This document shows positions 23,233 through 32,256 of a DNA stretch of 64,000 bases, piece after piece. The translations under genes were made by a program, and so were the position numbers. The stretch spans positions 1 through 64,000 of the forward strand of contig JBKGHI010000018.1 of assembly GCA_046520405.1 (NCBI GenBank), read 5' to 3'. The notes under the pieces are model-generated. The model was not told where the DNA came from, made no database searches, and worked only from the letters and a program-made list of their open reading frames with translations. This stretch comes from Myxococcus sp046520405. Its GTDB lineage: Bacteria > Myxococcota > Myxococcia > Myxococcales > Myxococcaceae. The first letter of the stretch is position 1. Each line of letters opens with the position of its first letter.

Positions 23233-25311
23233 TCAGTCCACCGGGTCCGATCCCCCCGGAGGGGGCACATCCTGCCCCACGGCCGGCTCGGGCTCCGCCT
23301 CCAGGGTGGACAGGACGCACCGGTCGAACGGTGCATCCTCCCCGCCGGGCAGTTCCTGGAGGAACCGGGACGGCCGAAGGAGGATCCGCTCCCCGTCCCG
23401 ACGCAGCACCGACAGGGGGTACACCAGCGCCAGCGCGTCCCGCGCCCGGGTCAGGGCCACGTAGAACAGGCGCCGCTCCTCTTCCTCCTCCTCAGGCAGG
23501 CGGGTGGCCAGCGACAGCGGAAACCGGCCGTCCGCCAGCCAGAGGACGAAGACGGCCCGCCATTCCAGCCCCTTGGCCTGATGGACGGTGGACAGCGTCA
23601 GGAACGCGTCCGGCGCCCCCTCCCCCAGGGCCTCCCCGGCCGCGAACTCGGACACCAGGGCGATCTCCGACAGGAAGCGCGCCACGTCCTCGAAGCGGCC
23701 GGCGAACTCCGCCAACTGCCGGACGTCGTCGTCCCGGTGCTCCTCCTCGGCGAACTCCGCCTTCAGGTACTCCGCGTAGCCCCCGGCCAGCACCTCCTCG
23801 ATGAGGCGCCCCGGCCCCAAGGAGTCCTCCGGCCGCGTCAGCCGCCCCATGAGGTCGCCAAAGGCCTGGAACGCCTTCTGCGCCTTGCGCGGCAGGTGCG
23901 CGCGCACGTCCTCGTGGGCCAGCCCTTCCGCCAGGGCGGTGCCCTCCGGCAGCGCGCGCAGGGCGGTCCAGAGGTGTTCGGCCGTCGCGGGTCCCACGCC
24001 TGGGACGCGCCGGATGACGCGCTTGAAGGCCAGCTCATCCCCTGGGTTGTTGACCAACCGGAGGTGGGCCAGCACGTCCTTGATGTGGGACTGCTCGAAG
24101 AAGCGGACGCCGGAGCGAACCCGGAAGGGAATGCCGCGCCGGGTCAATTCGAGCTGGAGCTCCAGGGAGTGGCTGTGGGCCCGGTACAGCACGGCCATGG
24201 CCTCCAGGGACATGCCCTGGTCGCGCATTTCCCCGATGCGCTGGGCCACGTAGGCGGACTGCTCCGCGGCGTCCAGGGCGGGGACCACCAGCGGCTTGAC
24301 GCCAGGGGTCCGGGCCGCCGTCAGCACCTTGGGGAACTGGTTCGTGTTGAGGGCGATGGACGTGTTGGCCAGCCGGAGGATCTCCGGCGTGGAGCGGTAG
24401 TTCCGCGTCAGCGCGTGCACGGAGCAGCCCGGGTAGCGCTCCGGGAAGCCGATGATGTTGGTGAAGTCCGCGCCCCGGAAGCTGTAGATGGACTGGCAGT
24501 CGTCCCCCACCACCGTGAGGTTCTTCCGCTCTCCGGCGAGCAGGTCCACCAGCTCGCCCTGGAGCCGGTTGGTGTCCTGGTACTCGTCCACGAGCACGCA
24601 GCGGAAGCGCTCGGTGAGCTCCGCCCGCACCTCCGGGTGGTGCGTCAGCAGGCGCTTGAGGTGCACCAGCAGGTCATCGAAGTCCATCAGGTGCATCTGC
24701 GCCTTGCGCTGCTGGAAGCGCGCGGCGGCGGCGAGCACCTCGGGCGCCAGGGGCAACATCTGGGGCCGGCGGTCCATCAGCACGTGTGACACGGGCTGCT
24801 GGAGGTTGGCCGCCAGGGACACCAGGTCCAGCACCAGGTCCGGCCGGGGGAAGCGCTTGTCGCTCTTGAGCCGGCGCTCCGCGATGCACGTCACCATCAA
24901 ATCGCGCGCGTCCTCCCGGTCCAGCACGGTGAAGTTCGTGGAGAACCTCAGCGCGCCCGCGTACTGGCGCAGCAGCACATGGGCCGCGTGGTGGAAGGTG
25001 CCCCCGAGGATGCGCCGCACGTCCACGAAGGCGCCGGCCAGCTCCTCCACCCGGCGGGTCATCTCCCGGGCCGCCTTGTTGGTGAAGGTGAGGAGGAGGA
25101 TGCCCTCCGGCGGCACGCCCCGCTCCAGCATGCGCGCCACCCGGAAGGTCAGCGTGCGCGTCTTGCCAGAGCCCGCGCCGGCAATCACCAGCACCGGCCC
25201 CTCCCCCGCCTCCACCGCCCGCAGCTGCTCCTCGTTGAGGAGCACGGCGTAGTCGATCCACTGCGAGGGCCTCGTGGCCGGAGCCTGGAGCGTGTCGGTG
25301 CGGGAGGCCAT
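23233..25311 (-). CDS. UvrD/Rep/PcrA-family DNA helicase
   Basis: 692 residues. SF1A helicase motifs in order: Q-motif L-N-E-E-Q-L-R-A-V (about 25-33), Walker A G-A-G-S-G-K-T (about 45-51), motif Ic/T-F-T-N-K-A-A-R-E-M, Walker B V-D-E-Y-Q-D-T-N, motif III G-D-D-C-Q-S-I-Y-S-F-R-G-A, motif IV Y-R-S-T-P-E-I, motif V V-H-Q-A-K-G-L-E-W and motif VI Y-V-A-L-T-R-A-R-D. A 3'-5' ATP-dependent helicase for repair or replication restart. Near the usual UvrD length. The C-terminus is acidic and lacks the Tudor-like PcrA end. Confidence 0.93.
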   Translation of the reverse strand: MASRTDTLQAPATRPSQWIDYAVLLNEEQLRAVEAGEGPVLVIAGAGSGKTRTLTFRVARMLERGVPPEGILLLTFTNKAAREMTRRVEELAGAFVDVRRILGGTFHHAAHVLLRQYAGALRFSTNFTVLDREDARDLMVTCIAERRLKSDKRFPRPDLVLDLVSLAANLQQPVSHVLMDRRPQMLPLAPEVLAAAARFQQRKAQMHLMDFDDLLVHLKRLLTHHPEVRAELTERFRCVLVDEYQDTNRLQGELVDLLAGERKNLTVVGDDCQSIYSFRGADFTNIIGFPERYPGCSVHALTRNYRSTPEILRLANTSIALNTNQFPKVLTAARTPGVKPLVVPALDAAEQSAYVAQRIGEMRDQGMSLEAMAVLYRAHSHSLELQLELTRRGIPFRVRSGVRFFEQSHIKDVLAHLRLVNNPGDELAFKRVIRRVPGVGPATAEHLWTALRALPEGTALAEGLAHEDVRAHLPRKAQKAFQAFGDLMGRLTRPEDSLGPGRLIEEVLAGGYAEYLKAEFAEEEHRDDDVRQLAEFAGRFEDVARFLSEIALVSEFAAGEALGEGAPDAFLTLSTVHQAKGLEWRAVFVLWLADGRFPLSLATRLPEEEEEERRLFYVALTRARDALALVYPLSVLRRDGERILLRPSRFLQELPGGEDAPFDRCVLSTLEAEPEPAVGQDVPPPGGSDPVD

Positions 25312-25353
25312 GGGGCGCGGACTCTAACCGGCCCGGCGCCCGGGACACCCGGA

Positions 25354-27046
25354 TCAGGGCGCCGGCTTGAGCGCGGTCAGCCGGGCGGAGGCGGCCGCGC
25401 GGACCTGGGGCGACGGATCCCGCTCCCGAGCCACCTCCAGGAGCAGCCGCCCCACCTGCGGCAGCTTCGTCATCACCACGTCCAGCGCGGCGGTGCGCTC
25501 CTTCTCCGCGTTCTCCAGCCGCTCCCGCACGCCCCGGTCAGAGCACGTCTTCACGCCGGGCGTCTGCTCCCGCAGCAGCAGCTCCGCGTCCGCCAGCCGC
25601 GCGTCCGTCCAGCCGCTTGGCGTCCGCCGCCTTGCGCTCGAACTCCGCCAGGTCCTCGGGGAACTCGGTGCTGGCGGCACGTGCGCGGGCAATGGCCTGC
25701 ACGGCGAAGTTCGCGTTGACGGCCGCCGCGCAGAGCTGCCGCGCCGACGCCAACGGCACGCGGCCCTCCGGCGTCACCAGCTCCTCCTTCGCCACGTCCA
25801 GGGCCCACAGCGCCAACTGCCGCGCCGCCACCGCCGACGAGAAGTGCTGGCGCCGCTCCTCGCGGATCTGCACCCAGCGCCGCAGGATGACCGGATCCGG
25901 CACACCGGACTCGGCGGCGCGCTGGTACTCCGTGGAGGCCTGCGCCAGTTGCCCGGACAGGTCCAACAGCACCGCCACCGTGAGGTACATCTCCGCGCTG
26001 GTGGCGCGCTCGCGCAGGGCATCCAGGCGCGAGGCCACCTCGTACTCCGCCACCGGCTTGGGCAGCGCGGCCAGCACCGTGCGCAGGGACTCCTGGGCGT
26101 GCTGGCGGATCAACGGGTTGCGCGCCGCCCGGAGGCTCTCCAGCAGCGGATCCAACACGCGCACCGACACGTGCTGCCCCAGCTCCTCCGCGGCCTGCCA
26201 GCGGTCCAAGGCGTCGGGCGCCGTCAGCGCTCGGTTCAGGTCCTCCAGGCCTCGCAGGTAGTGCCCCACGTGGGCGGCCTGGGCCAGGGGCTCCGGGCGG
26301 GACAGGGCGGCGCGCTCGGCGCGGGCCTGGGAAAGCCGCGCCGGGAAGGCCGTCAGCTTCGGGCCCAGGGGATGCGCCTTCACCCGAGCCTCGGCCTCGT
26401 CCACCAGGCCGGAGACGAGCAGGCCTTCCACCTCCAACTCCAGCAGCAGGACCCGCGCCTCCTCGCGGTGCGCGCCGGCCGGGTACTCCTTGAGGTACGC
26501 GAAGAGCTTCGTCGCACCGGAGGCCTTGGCCTGCGCGAAGGCCTGGGCGTCCAGACGGGACTCCACATCCAGGCGGCGGGGATCATCCGGCGACGCGCGC
26601 AGGTACTCCGCCAGCTTGCGGGGGTCGTCCGTCGTGGCCAGCTCGCGCGCCTCCGCCTCCGTCAAGAGGCGCTTCGCCTCGTCGCGCTGGACGCCGTCCG
26701 GGTGCTCCTGGAGGAACTGGCGCCAGCCGGCCACCGAGTCCGTCTCCTTCGCCCCGTTGAAGCGCAGGCCTTCCAGCAGCGTCTTCGCCGTCCGCGCCTG
26801 GGCCGCGTCGGGGTACGCCTCCAGGAAGCGCTTGTAGGCAATCACCGTGTGCAGGCGCTTCGCCTCTTCGAACTCCAGCTCTTCCAGCCGCCCCTCGGCC
26901 GCGTCCGTGTCCGCGTGCGTGGGGTACTCGCGCAGGAAGGCGCGGTAGCCGTCGATGGTGTCCAACTTCGCCGCGCGGTCATACGGCGAGGGGATGCAGC
27001 CAGTGGCCAGCAACAGGACGGCGAGGGCTCTGCGAAGGGAGGCCAT
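25354..27046 (-). pseudogene. Repeat-rich (TPR/HEAT-like) lipoprotein with a late frameshift
   Basis: From ATG 27046 the frame gives a lipoprotein (lipobox A-T-G-C) made of about 35-40-residue helical repeats of the form Y-x2-F-L-x3-P-x5-A-x4-L-E (residues 30-220) and HEAT-like helices after that. Around 25602 the frame slips: the original frame becomes a meaningless Gly/Ala/Arg tail ending at 25538, while the adjacent frame gives D-A-R-L-A-D-A-E-L-L-L-R-E and a regular HEAT-like end S-P-Q-V-R-A-A-A-S-A-R-L to a stop at 25354. Removing one G near 25602 restores about 563 residues. Probably a periplasm-facing scaffold. Sequencing error and true mutation are both possible. Confidence 0.65.
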
Positions 27047-27180
27047 GTCCCTGGAGCAATACCGCACCCGCGCCCACCCGGAAACCCGAGCGCGGATGGA
27101 CGGTTGCCTGGGTAGGTTTTTTGACGACACAGCTTCCCGGGCGGACCATGTGCCCCAGGACGCTACAGGGAGGTCGCGCC

Positions 27181-28029
27181 ATGAGGACAGTCACGCTGAT
27201 GGGAATCCTCGCCACGCTGGCGACAGGCTGCGCCACCACGGGTGCACCGCTGGAGCCCTGGCTGGATTCGTACACCCTGCGCTACCGGTCCGCCTCCCCG
27301 CCCGCCTTCCCGCGCGAGTCCCTGTCCAAGCCGGTGGCCACCGCGAAGCGCGAGGACACCGCGAAGCGTCCTGCCCCGGTGGCCGCTCGCCCGGCCAAGG
27401 CGTCCAAGGGCAAGTCCCGCACGACGCCAGCGAAGGCCACGCGCACGGCGCCCGTTTCCGGTGATGCGCGCGCCAAGGTGGTGACCACGGCGCGCTCGTT
27501 GGTGGGCAAGACGCAGGTCTCCCTCAACGGCCGGAAGTACCCGTCCGACTGCACGGGCCTCATCGAGGGCGTCTACGCCCAGGCCGGTGTCACCTTCCGC
27601 GGCACCGTCCAGCCCGGCGACAACGGCGTCACCGCCATGTACCGCTTCGCCCGCTCGAAGGGCCGCGTGTACGCGGAAGAGCGTCCCACGCCGGGCGACC
27701 TCGTCTTCTTCAACGAGACGTACGATCAGAACCGCGACGGCCGCCGCAACGACGGGCTCACCCATGTGGGCATCGTGGAGAGCGTGAGCAGCAGCGGCAC
27801 CGTCACCGTCATCCACCGTGTGCGCCGGGGCGTCGTGCGTTACCGCATGAACCTGGAACGCCCGAACCTGCGGAGAGATCCACAGACGGGCGAGGTCCTC
27901 AACGACATGCTCCGGCACCCGGGCCCCAACCGCGAGCCCGTCCTCACCGGGCAGCTCTTCGGTGGCTACGGCAGCCTGCTGCCCGCCAGCCCGAAGGCGA
28001 AGAAGCCCGTCCCCGTGGCACTGCGGTGA
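27181..28029 (+). CDS. NlpC/P60-family lipoprotein (cell wall endopeptidase)
   Basis: 282 residues from ATG 27181 (GGGAGG 7 bases upstream). Lipobox A-T-G-C near residue 17, a Lys/Pro/Ala/Thr-rich basic linker (45-100), then a peptidase domain with the catalytic Cys in Y-P-S-D-C-T-G-L, catalytic His in G-L-T-H-V-G-I-V and third polar residue His in V-I-H-R-V. P-x-P-G-D-L-V-F-F, typical of NlpC/P60, lies between. Likely cleaves peptide cross-links of peptidoglycan from an outer-membrane-anchored position. Confidence 0.88.
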   Translation: MRTVTLMGILATLATGCATTGAPLEPWLDSYTLRYRSASPPAFPRESLSKPVATAKREDTAKRPAPVAARPAKASKGKSRTTPAKATRTAPVSGDARAKVVTTARSLVGKTQVSLNGRKYPSDCTGLIEGVYAQAGVTFRGTVQPGDNGVTAMYRFARSKGRVYAEERPTPGDLVFFNETYDQNRDGRRNDGLTHVGIVESVSSSGTVTVIHRVRRGVVRYRMNLERPNLRRDPQTGEVLNDMLRHPGPNREPVLTGQLFGGYGSLLPASPKAKKPVPVALR

Positions 28030-28048
28030 CGGGCTTCCAGAGGCGTCG

Positions 28049-29230
28049 CTAGGCGCGCGCCGTGCGGTCCCACGCGGCGCGCTGCGAGTTGCGCAGGAAG
28101 CGCCAGAAGCCCACGACGATGGCCAGGTTCATGGTCACGAAGTAGTACGCCACCGACGCGGCCTTCTTCGCCGTGCCCCGCTTCAGCACGCCCGTCTTCC
28201 CCAGGTACGCGAGCGCGTAGAACAGCACCTGTCCGAACAGGGTGAACTGGTAGAAGAGCCGGTCCAGCAGGAGCAGGTTCGCCACCAGCGCCAGCCCCAT
28301 CAACGCGGGGGCGCACCAACGCAGCAGCTTGTGCGACCAGAAGGCGAAGGCCGGGAAGCCCGCCGTCGGCAGCAACAGCCCGGGCACCATGCGGAGGCTC
28401 TGGAAGTTGCCCGCGGCGATGCGCGCCCGGCGGCCGAACTCCTTGCCGTAATCCTCCGTGGTCTCCTCGTGCGCCACGGCGTGCTCTTCGTAAACGACCT
28501 TGTAGCCCTGATCCAGGATGCGGAGCGGAATCACGAAGTCGTCGACGATGGTGGACGGCGGCAACTGGGTGAACAGCGAACGCCGGATGGCATAGAGGCC
28601 ACCGTTGGCCCCCACCACCGCGCCGCGCCGCCCCTCGTACATCTTGATGAGCGACTCGTAGCTCCAGTACGCGCTCTCCTCGTAGTCCTGCTTCGTGGGA
28701 TTGTAGAGCCGCAGCTTGCCGCAGACGGCCCCCACCTCCGGGTCCTCGAAGTGGCGCACCAGCCGCTCGATGGCCTCGGGCTCAATCATCGTGTTGGCGT
28801 CGGAGAGGACGACGATGTCCCCCTGCGCCATCGGAATGCAGCGGTTGAGCACCGTCGTCTTGCCCGCCCGAGGCGCGGGTGACAGCCGCACACGCGCGTC
28901 GGAGCAACCGCGAACGATGTCATCCGTGCCGTCCGACGAACCGTCCGAGCCGATGAGCACCTCGAACTTCTCCACCGGGTACGTCAGCGCGAGGCTGTTC
29001 TCCAGCTTCTGCTGGATGCACGAGGCCTCGTTGTACGCCGCCACCACCAGGCTCACCGAGGGCAACGGCCGTTGCCCACTGGCCGTTTGATTCACGTTTT
29101 CCGCGCGCCGTACGTCACGGGCGTTCCTGAATACCTGCGCGGCCCCTTCGAGCAGAAAAAGACTCAAGGGGTAGAGAAAGTAAGTGTGCGCGAGCAGCAG
29201 CACGGCACACCAAAAGAAGACCTCCGCCAT
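28049..29230 (-). CDS. Family 2 glycosyltransferase, membrane-bound
   Basis: 393 residues from ATG 29230 with GGGAGG 8 bases upstream. One N-terminal span, GT2 core with V-V-A-A-Y-N-E, I-G-S-D-G-S-S-D-G-T, D-A-N-T (DxD-like) and V-D-D-F-V-I-P, then about three C-terminal spans. The Q-x2-R-W motif is replaced by R-R-A-R-I-A-A-G-N, so a different subgroup from the 11.8 kb enzyme. It probably transfers or polymerises sugar for an envelope polysaccharide. No partner genes are adjacent. Confidence 0.87.
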   Translation of the reverse strand: MAEVFFWCAVLLLAHTYFLYPLSLFLLEGAAQVFRNARDVRRAENVNQTASGQRPLPSVSLVVAAYNEASCIQQKLENSLALTYPVEKFEVLIGSDGSSDGTDDIVRGCSDARVRLSPAPRAGKTTVLNRCIPMAQGDIVVLSDANTMIEPEAIERLVRHFEDPEVGAVCGKLRLYNPTKQDYEESAYWSYESLIKMYEGRRGAVVGANGGLYAIRRSLFTQLPPSTIVDDFVIPLRILDQGYKVVYEEHAVAHEETTEDYGKEFGRRARIAAGNFQSLRMVPGLLLPTAGFPAFAFWSHKLLRWCAPALMGLALVANLLLLDRLFYQFTLFGQVLFYALAYLGKTGVLKRGTAKKAASVAYYFVTMNLAIVVGFWRFLRNSQRAAWDRTARA

Positions 29231-29396
29231 CAACCCAGCCTCCCAGCACCCAGTCCTCGAACCTGCACCGGGTTCAGCAAGAGGCATGCCTCCCTCACCG
29301 CCCCGAAATCACAGGCGATGCCGCGAGGCGGGCCGCCGCGAGGGGTGCGGGACTGGACTTTCTCCAGCCCTCGAGACCGAGGAAGCGGTCGTCGTT

Positions 29397-31826
29397 TCAG
29401 GGCGCGGCGGGGGCGTCCGCGTCAATCTGGGCGATCAGCCGCTTCGCGGCCTGATGGTTGGGGTTCAGCGCCAGGGCGTCGTCCAGGAGTGAACGCGCGG
29501 TGGCCGTGTCCTTCAGGCGCAAGGCCACGCGGGCGCCCAGCAGGTAGGCACGCAGGAGCGTGCTGTCGGCCTTCCGCAGCCCCTCCAGGTCGCTCGCCAC
29601 CGCCGTGAGCGAATCCGGCGGCGAGCCGGCGCTCAGCACGTACTCCGCCCGCGCCAGGGTGCTCCACGCGTGCGGCGCGGTCTCCGCCTTGCGCAGGCGT
29701 TCGGCCAGGGCCAGCGCGTCCGGCGCCGCCAGCACCGAGGCGTGCAGGGCACGGGCCTTCACCCGGGCGGCGGCGGCGCTGGTGGACTCGGACTCAGGGG
29801 CCTTGCTCAACTGGGTGAGGTGCGCGTCCAGTTCCTTGCGCAGGGACTCGGTGGTGGCGCGCACAGACACCGTGTCACGCGCGACGGCCTGTTGCTCTTG
29901 CTGGAGGGCCGTGCGGCGGGCGTCCTGATCGGCGCGAACGCGGATCTGCGATGCGGCTTCCAAGCCTCGGGCAATCGCGTCGCCCTGGAGACGGAGCCGC
30001 TCGGCTTCGGCCTGGGCATCGGACAGGTTCAGGGTGAGCGCCACAGCCAGCTCGGCGTGGGCCTCGACGTAGCGGGGATTCGCCGTGGAGAGGTCCCGCA
30101 GTTGCTTGATGGCATCGTCCCGGGAGGCGGTGTCATCGCGGCGCAGCAGCACCGATGCCCGGTCCGTCTCCTCCACCACCGCCGAGGGGATCTTCACCTC
30201 GCGGTTCTTCAGCGCGAGATGGCCAAGCAGCGCCAGCAGCCCCAGTCCCACCAGGATCGCCAGCACCACCCGGGGACGGACGCGCGAGGAGGTGTCGTGT
30301 TCGAACGTGCGCGTCCCCTCCGCGGACATGCGGGTCGACGAAATCAGGTCAGCGGGGAGCTCCAGCGGCGCACGGAGCGGCGAGCTTCCGCCCGCGGGGC
30401 CGCGGTCCGACGCGCCACTGTCATCGAGAGCGCTCAGGCCCCCGGCGAAGGGAGGCTCCGTCTCGGGCGGGAGCTGGATGCCGCTGTCGCTGCCAGACGG
30501 CGGGGACAGGCCAAACGTGTTCGTGGTCCGGGGTCCCGACGAAGGCGCCTGGGCGTCGGACGAGGAATCACCGAGGTTGAGTTGTGACAGACCAAACGGG
30601 TTCGTCGTTCGGGCGCTCGATGCGGACTCCGCTGCGCCGGAAGAGGACTCGGCGGCGGCTCCCGGGAAGTCACCGGGCGGGCTCACGGGTGGAACCGAAC
30701 CGAACACCCGTTTGGAGCCCACGGGCGCCTCGGGCGCAGGTGATTGAACGGCGCTGAACGTCTGACTGCGGCCCAGCGGCGCCCGCGCATCGCTGACGGG
30801 AGGCGCGCTGAAGGAGGGTGGCACGGCCTCCGTCGCGGTGGAGCCCGGGGGCGCGGCATGAGACGCGCCGGCATGAAACGGGCTCACGGGTGGAGGCGTG
30901 GGCACCGAGCCGAAGTCGGGCGTCATCGGTGCGTCAGCCTGCGTGGGCGTGTAGGCACCGAAGGTCTGCGTCGCGTTGCCTGGCGCCGACGGCACCTGCC
31001 CCGGCACCCCATGGCGCTGTCCGGAGACCGCGCCGTAGGTCTGCGTCCTTCCCACGGGGGGAATCACCGGCGCCACAGGGGGAACCGCGCCGAACGCCTG
31101 CGTCCCTGCGCCGGGCACCCCTTCGCGCCCCGAGGCGCCTCCATCCGCCGCCGGTCCCCGGAATGGCACCGTACCGAATGACTGCGTCTGGCCCTCGGGC
31201 GCTAGCGAGGGCACGGCCCCGAACGTCTGGGTCGCGTTGCCGGGGCCCTGACCTGTCGCGGGCGCCGCCCCGAACATCTGCGTCCTGCCCACGGAGGCAC
31301 CCGGCGGCGCGCTCGTAGAGGCCTGGCTCACGCCAGCCGCACCCTGCCCTACCGGCGGCACCGCACCGAAGGTCTGTGTCGCGTTACCAGCCGCCGGCGC
31401 CGCACCGAAGGTCTGCGTCCGCACCAATCCAGGCGGCACGGCCCCCGGGTTCTGCGTCGCGTTGTCCGCGCCCTGCCCCTTCGCCGAAACCGCGCCAAAC
31501 GCCTGGGTCTTGCCCGCGGGAGCGCTCGCCGCAGGCGCTTGCTCCGATTGCGCCCCAGCCACCGCGCCAAACGCCTGCGTCGCCGTCGACACGGGCGGCT
31601 TCGCCGAGCCCCCACCGAAGAGCTGCGTGGACCTCATGCTCGAGCGCTCGGGCCCCGCGGCCCCGCCCGTCACCGCCGGCGTCGAACGCGAGGGCGGCGG
31701 CGCGCCATGTGGCGCGGCCATGAACACGTGACCACAACGCGTGCACTGGACGGAGGCGCCTCCCGGCGGCAGCAAGCGGGAGTCGAGGACGTACTGCATC
31801 GAGCACTGAGGGCACGAGATCTGCAC
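29397..31826 (-). CDS. Zinc-ribbon protein with TQxFGAV repeats and a TM/helical C-terminus
   Basis: 809 residues. The N-terminus is an MJ0042-type zinc ribbon (C-P-Q-C, C-T-R-C-G). Residues 65-430 are low-complexity Pro/Ala/Gly/Ser carrying more than a dozen degenerate copies of T-Q-x-F-G-A-V-P, spaced about 20-30 residues apart. A single membrane span (V-V-L-A-I-L-V-G-L-G-L-L-A-L-L) lies near 505-525 and is followed by a TPR-like helical region to the C-terminus. The cytosolic repeats look like short linear docking motifs; the C-terminal part would be periplasmic. Function unknown. It overlaps no neighbour and precedes nothing obvious; ComEA-like gene is 10 bases upstream. Confidence 0.82.
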   Translation of the reverse strand: MQISCPQCSMQYVLDSRLLPPGGASVQCTRCGHVFMAAPHGAPPPSRSTPAVTGGAAGPERSSMRSTQLFGGGSAKPPVSTATQAFGAVAGAQSEQAPAASAPAGKTQAFGAVSAKGQGADNATQNPGAVPPGLVRTQTFGAAPAAGNATQTFGAVPPVGQGAAGVSQASTSAPPGASVGRTQMFGAAPATGQGPGNATQTFGAVPSLAPEGQTQSFGTVPFRGPAADGGASGREGVPGAGTQAFGAVPPVAPVIPPVGRTQTYGAVSGQRHGVPGQVPSAPGNATQTFGAYTPTQADAPMTPDFGSVPTPPPVSPFHAGASHAAPPGSTATEAVPPSFSAPPVSDARAPLGRSQTFSAVQSPAPEAPVGSKRVFGSVPPVSPPGDFPGAAAESSSGAAESASSARTTNPFGLSQLNLGDSSSDAQAPSSGPRTTNTFGLSPPSGSDSGIQLPPETEPPFAGGLSALDDSGASDRGPAGGSSPLRAPLELPADLISSTRMSAEGTRTFEHDTSSRVRPRVVLAILVGLGLLALLGHLALKNREVKIPSAVVEETDRASVLLRRDDTASRDDAIKQLRDLSTANPRYVEAHAELAVALTLNLSDAQAEAERLRLQGDAIARGLEAASQIRVRADQDARRTALQQEQQAVARDTVSVRATTESLRKELDAHLTQLSKAPESESTSAAAARVKARALHASVLAAPDALALAERLRKAETAPHAWSTLARAEYVLSAGSPPDSLTAVASDLEGLRKADSTLLRAYLLGARVALRLKDTATARSLLDDALALNPNHQAAKRLIAQIDADAPAAP

Positions 31827-31835
31827 TCGACGTGC

Positions 31836-32252
31836 TTACCACACGGGCCCGGCGTCCGGAGGAGCTCCAAGCGCAGTGGCCGCCCGGAGGGTCTGCAACT
31901 TGGCAGCACCCACGCCACGGACGGCGTCCACGTCATCCCAGCTCTTGAAACCGCCCTGCTCCTCGCGCGCCTCCACGAGGCTCCGCGCCAGGGAGCGCCC
32001 GACGCCCGGAAGGAGGGCAAGCTCCTCCTCGGTCGCCGCATTCAGGTCCAACGGGCGCCCCAGCGCCAACGCCTGGGCCCCCGTCGGCACGGCCCCGTCA
32101 CCACAAGTGGCCACACCATCCGGGCGGATCCGCACCGACTCCGCGGCACAATCCAGCGCGGGCGCCGTGTCCGGCCAGCGCAGGCGTGCGACCACGCCCA
32201 CGCCCAACACGCCTAGCGCGACAGCGGCGAGCGCGGCGGTGCGGCTCGCCAC
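31836..32252 (-). CDS. ComEA-like helix-hairpin-helix protein
   Basis: 138 residues. N-terminal membrane anchor or signal (A-A-L-A-A-V-A-L-G-V-L-G-V-G-V-V), a short Cys-containing linker, then a helix-hairpin-helix domain with L-D-L-N-A-A-T-E-E-E-L, L-P-G-V-G-R-S-L-A and V-R-G-V-G-A-A-K-L. This is the ComEA DNA-binding pattern used in DNA uptake. It lies 5 bases past the aspartokinase stop codon, likely co-transcribed. Confidence 0.85.
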   Translation of the reverse strand: MASRTAALAAVALGVLGVGVVARLRWPDTAPALDCAAESVRIRPDGVATCGDGAVPTGAQALALGRPLDLNAATEEELALLPGVGRSLARSLVEAREEQGGFKSWDDVDAVRGVGAAKLQTLRAATALGAPPDAGPVW

Positions 32253-32256
32253 GCGC

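Noticed and set aside
21607..24789. A 1060-codon open frame on the plus strand
   Set aside because: It is the reverse-strand shadow of the Hsp70 and helicase genes; His/Gln/Val/Arg-rich low-complexity protein without domains, a usual artefact of very high GC third positions.
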